Shown: in pieces, positions 5,847-7,265 of the stretch
Numbering within the stretch: the first letter of the stretch is position 1
Layout: each line of letters starts with the position of its first letter
Translations under genes and position numbers: made by a program
Source of the DNA: an uncultured Collinsella sp.
GTDB taxonomy: Bacteria; Actinomycetota; Coriobacteriia; Coriobacteriales; Coriobacteriaceae
DNA length: 7,265 nt
Assembly: GCA_934646965.1 (NCBI GenBank)
Contig: CAKUEZ010000097.1
Location: forward strand, 1-7,265
Reading direction: 5' to 3'
The notes under the pieces: generated by a model
The model's input: the letters and a program-made list of their open reading frames with translations, nothing else
Told to the model about the DNA's origin: nothing
The model's database searches: none

Positions 5847-7265
5847 CTAGATACAGAACCCAGGGATCACGCAGGTCCGCTTGTCCGGCTTGCTTACAGG
5901 CGTGGCGTACATAAAGACGTCGCCGTCGTAGCCCACGCGGTTCATGTAGAGCGTGCCCTTCTCGTCGGACGTGTCGGGGCTTACCGTGCGCTCCCACCAG
6001 CAAGTGTCCTTGCCCTTCCATTGACGAATCATGGTCGAGTTGGTGGAATACGGGCTCACCTTAAGCTCGCGGAACAGCTGGTACTCCTCGCCCTCGCCGT
6101 TGTAGATGTCGGCCAGGTAGTGATAGTCTTCGGCAAATGACTCGGGTGGTTGATCGCCGCAGAGCTCGACCATGGCGGGAAGCCAGAGAGTCGCGGGCAG
6201 CTCGCTCAGGCATGAAGCATCAGTCGCGGCGCCCGCGTTATTCGAGACCTTCTTGACCGCTTTGATAACCGCACGAAGCTCGTTGGGCAGTAACTTGATG
6301 CCGTCGCTGTCGAGCCATTCCCGCAGTTCACAATCTGCCCAGCCGCTGTTGAGTGGCTGCTTCGCAGCGTCGCGCTCGGCGATGCCGCCGTCAAACATAA
6401 ACGTCAGCCCGGCTTTGCCCGTCCCGTCCAAAAGTTCGTCGTGGAGAATGCCCACGAGCTGCGCGCCGACCTCAAGCCCGTTGGTAAGCTTCACGCGCTT
6501 GGTGCACGGATAGGGGATGCGTCCGTCGGCGTCAAGCAGATGGTAGCGCCTGGCAATCTCGCGTGCTACGCTACGGGTCTCGGCGCTCTTAATTTTGAGT
6601 GAGATCTCCTGCAGCTGCTCCCAGGTATAGTCGCCGAGCGAGCCGCGAATGCCGTCGAGGTAATCGGGAATGCCAAAGCCGTTGGTCGCAGCTCCGATAA
6701 CGCCGAGCCCCGCGGCAACTGCCACAACGCCGCCGATAATAAACCGGCGACGGGTCATGGCGTCGCGACGGGCCTGTTCCAAAAGCGCTCGAGCGCGGTC
6801 GCCGGCGACGTCGACCTTAAGGTGCGCACCGGCATCGATGTTGATGGGCTGGTTGGAGAGCCCCGGCGTGCTCACGGCCGATTCGCCCAGGTCGGGGGCG
6901 AATGCCAGCAAGCCTTCGTAGAACTCGCGCTCGCTGGGGCGCGATGCCTGGTCGGTCGCGAGACACGACATGATAAGGTCGGCAAAAGCCTGGTCGTCAC
7001 CCTTGTGGGCAACGAGCGGCTCGGGTTCGTTTTGCGTCTTGAGCAGGTAATACGAGCAGACCTCACGCGCTTGGTGCCTGGCTGCCCTAAAGGGGGTGTG
7101 CCCGCTGTAGAGCTCGTAGAGGATGCTCGCGATGGCATATACATCGACGGCGGGCGAGCGGCGCAGCGCGGTAACGTTGGGGATATCACGGGTGAGCATC
7201 TCGGGCGCGGCATATGCCGGCGTGGCATAGCGCCAAATGTCGGCGCGCTGCGTGAGCGTGTCGCT
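5847..7265 (-). CDS. Membrane-anchored Ser/Thr protein kinase with DUF6273-like ectodomain, partial
   Basis: The frame is open from the right edge to TAG at 5849-5847; 472 C-terminal residues are seen and the start lies outside. The fragment opens in the activation segment (TPAYAAPE, visible residues 15-22), followed by subdomain IX (DVYAIASILYELYSG from 41) and the C-lobe Arg of RPSE (109), so it is a PknB-type Hanks kinase. HRD, DFG and the ATP site are off-window, so activity cannot be judged. A linker precedes an Arg-rich stop (MTRRRR-like, about 170-175) and one membrane helix (about 175-195). The outer part (about 200-472) has Cys residues and motifs such as WADCELREWL, LLP, NGEGEEY and DVFMYATPVSKP that remind me of DUF6273 domains; no PASTA repeats are present. 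It would sense something outside and phosphorylate cytosolic targets, plausibly the neighbouring FHA exporter. The kinase call is firm; the ectodomain family name is tentative. Confidence 0.88.
   Translation of the reverse strand, partial: SDTLTQRADIWRYATPAYAAPEMLTRDIPNVTALRRSPAVDVYAIASILYELYSGHTPFRAARHQAREVCSYYLLKTQNEPEPLVAHKGDDQAFADLIMSCLATDQASRPSEREFYEGLLAFAPDLGESAVSTPGLSNQPINIDAGAHLKVDVAGDRARALLEQARRDAMTRRRFIIGGVVAVAAGLGVIGAATNGFGIPDYLDGIRGSLGDYTWEQLQEISLKIKSAETRSVAREIARRYHLLDADGRIPYPCTKRVKLTNGLEVGAQLVGILHDELLDGTGKAGLTFMFDGGIAERDAAKQPLNSGWADCELREWLDSDGIKLLPNELRAVIKAVKKVSNNAGAATDASCLSELPATLWLPAMVELCGDQPPESFAEDYHYLADIYNGEGEEYQLFRELKVSPYSTNSTMIRQWKGKDTCWWERTVSPDTSDEKGTLYMNRVGYDGDVFMYATPVSKPDKRTCVIPGFCI

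Overview
The window reads as chromosomal DNA from a GC-rich, Gram-positive type actinobacterium. Gene content and style (an FHA-FHA-ABC exporter next to a membrane Ser/Thr kinase with a Cys-containing ectodomain, and a CsoR-like copper operator) suggest a coriobacterium such as Collinsella. That placement is inference from memory of such genomes; there is no rRNA or marker gene here to prove it.

Left part (1-2674, minus strand): a copper efflux operon. A strong Shine-Dalgarno and a promoter with a CsoR-like palindrome in its 19-bp spacer drive copA, a complete 780-residue Cu(I) P1B-type ATPase. After a 77-bp gap with an unusual 15-bp inverted repeat comes a small copper-chaperone-like HMA protein whose 3' end runs off the left edge. 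The chaperone would deliver Cu(I) to the ATPase for export.

Middle (2749-5803): a single plus-strand gene (3193-5562) for a 789-residue FHA-FHA-ABC-permease fusion protein with the same architecture as Mycobacterium tuberculosis Rv1747. It is bracketed by two arrays of a 55-bp palindromic repeat: four units upstream and three downstream. The units recur every 80 bp (81 bp once). All 14 arms keep the same 10-bp core, the arms sit on a 40-bp pitch in alternating orientation, and both the loops and the spacers fall into types that recur in the same order on the two sides. This is the most unusual structure in the window.

Right part (5847-7265, minus strand): the C-terminal 472 residues of a membrane-anchored Ser/Thr protein kinase, convergent with the exporter. 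Visible parts are the end of the activation segment and C-lobe, a juxtamembrane linker, one membrane segment, and a large ectodomain that resembles DUF6273-type domains. A kinase beside an FHA-bearing ABC exporter recalls the PknF/Rv1747 pair, in which the kinase phosphorylates the exporter and the FHA domains read the phosphothreonines. I infer a similar signalling-controlled export module here, with the downstream repeat array lying between the two convergent 3' ends.
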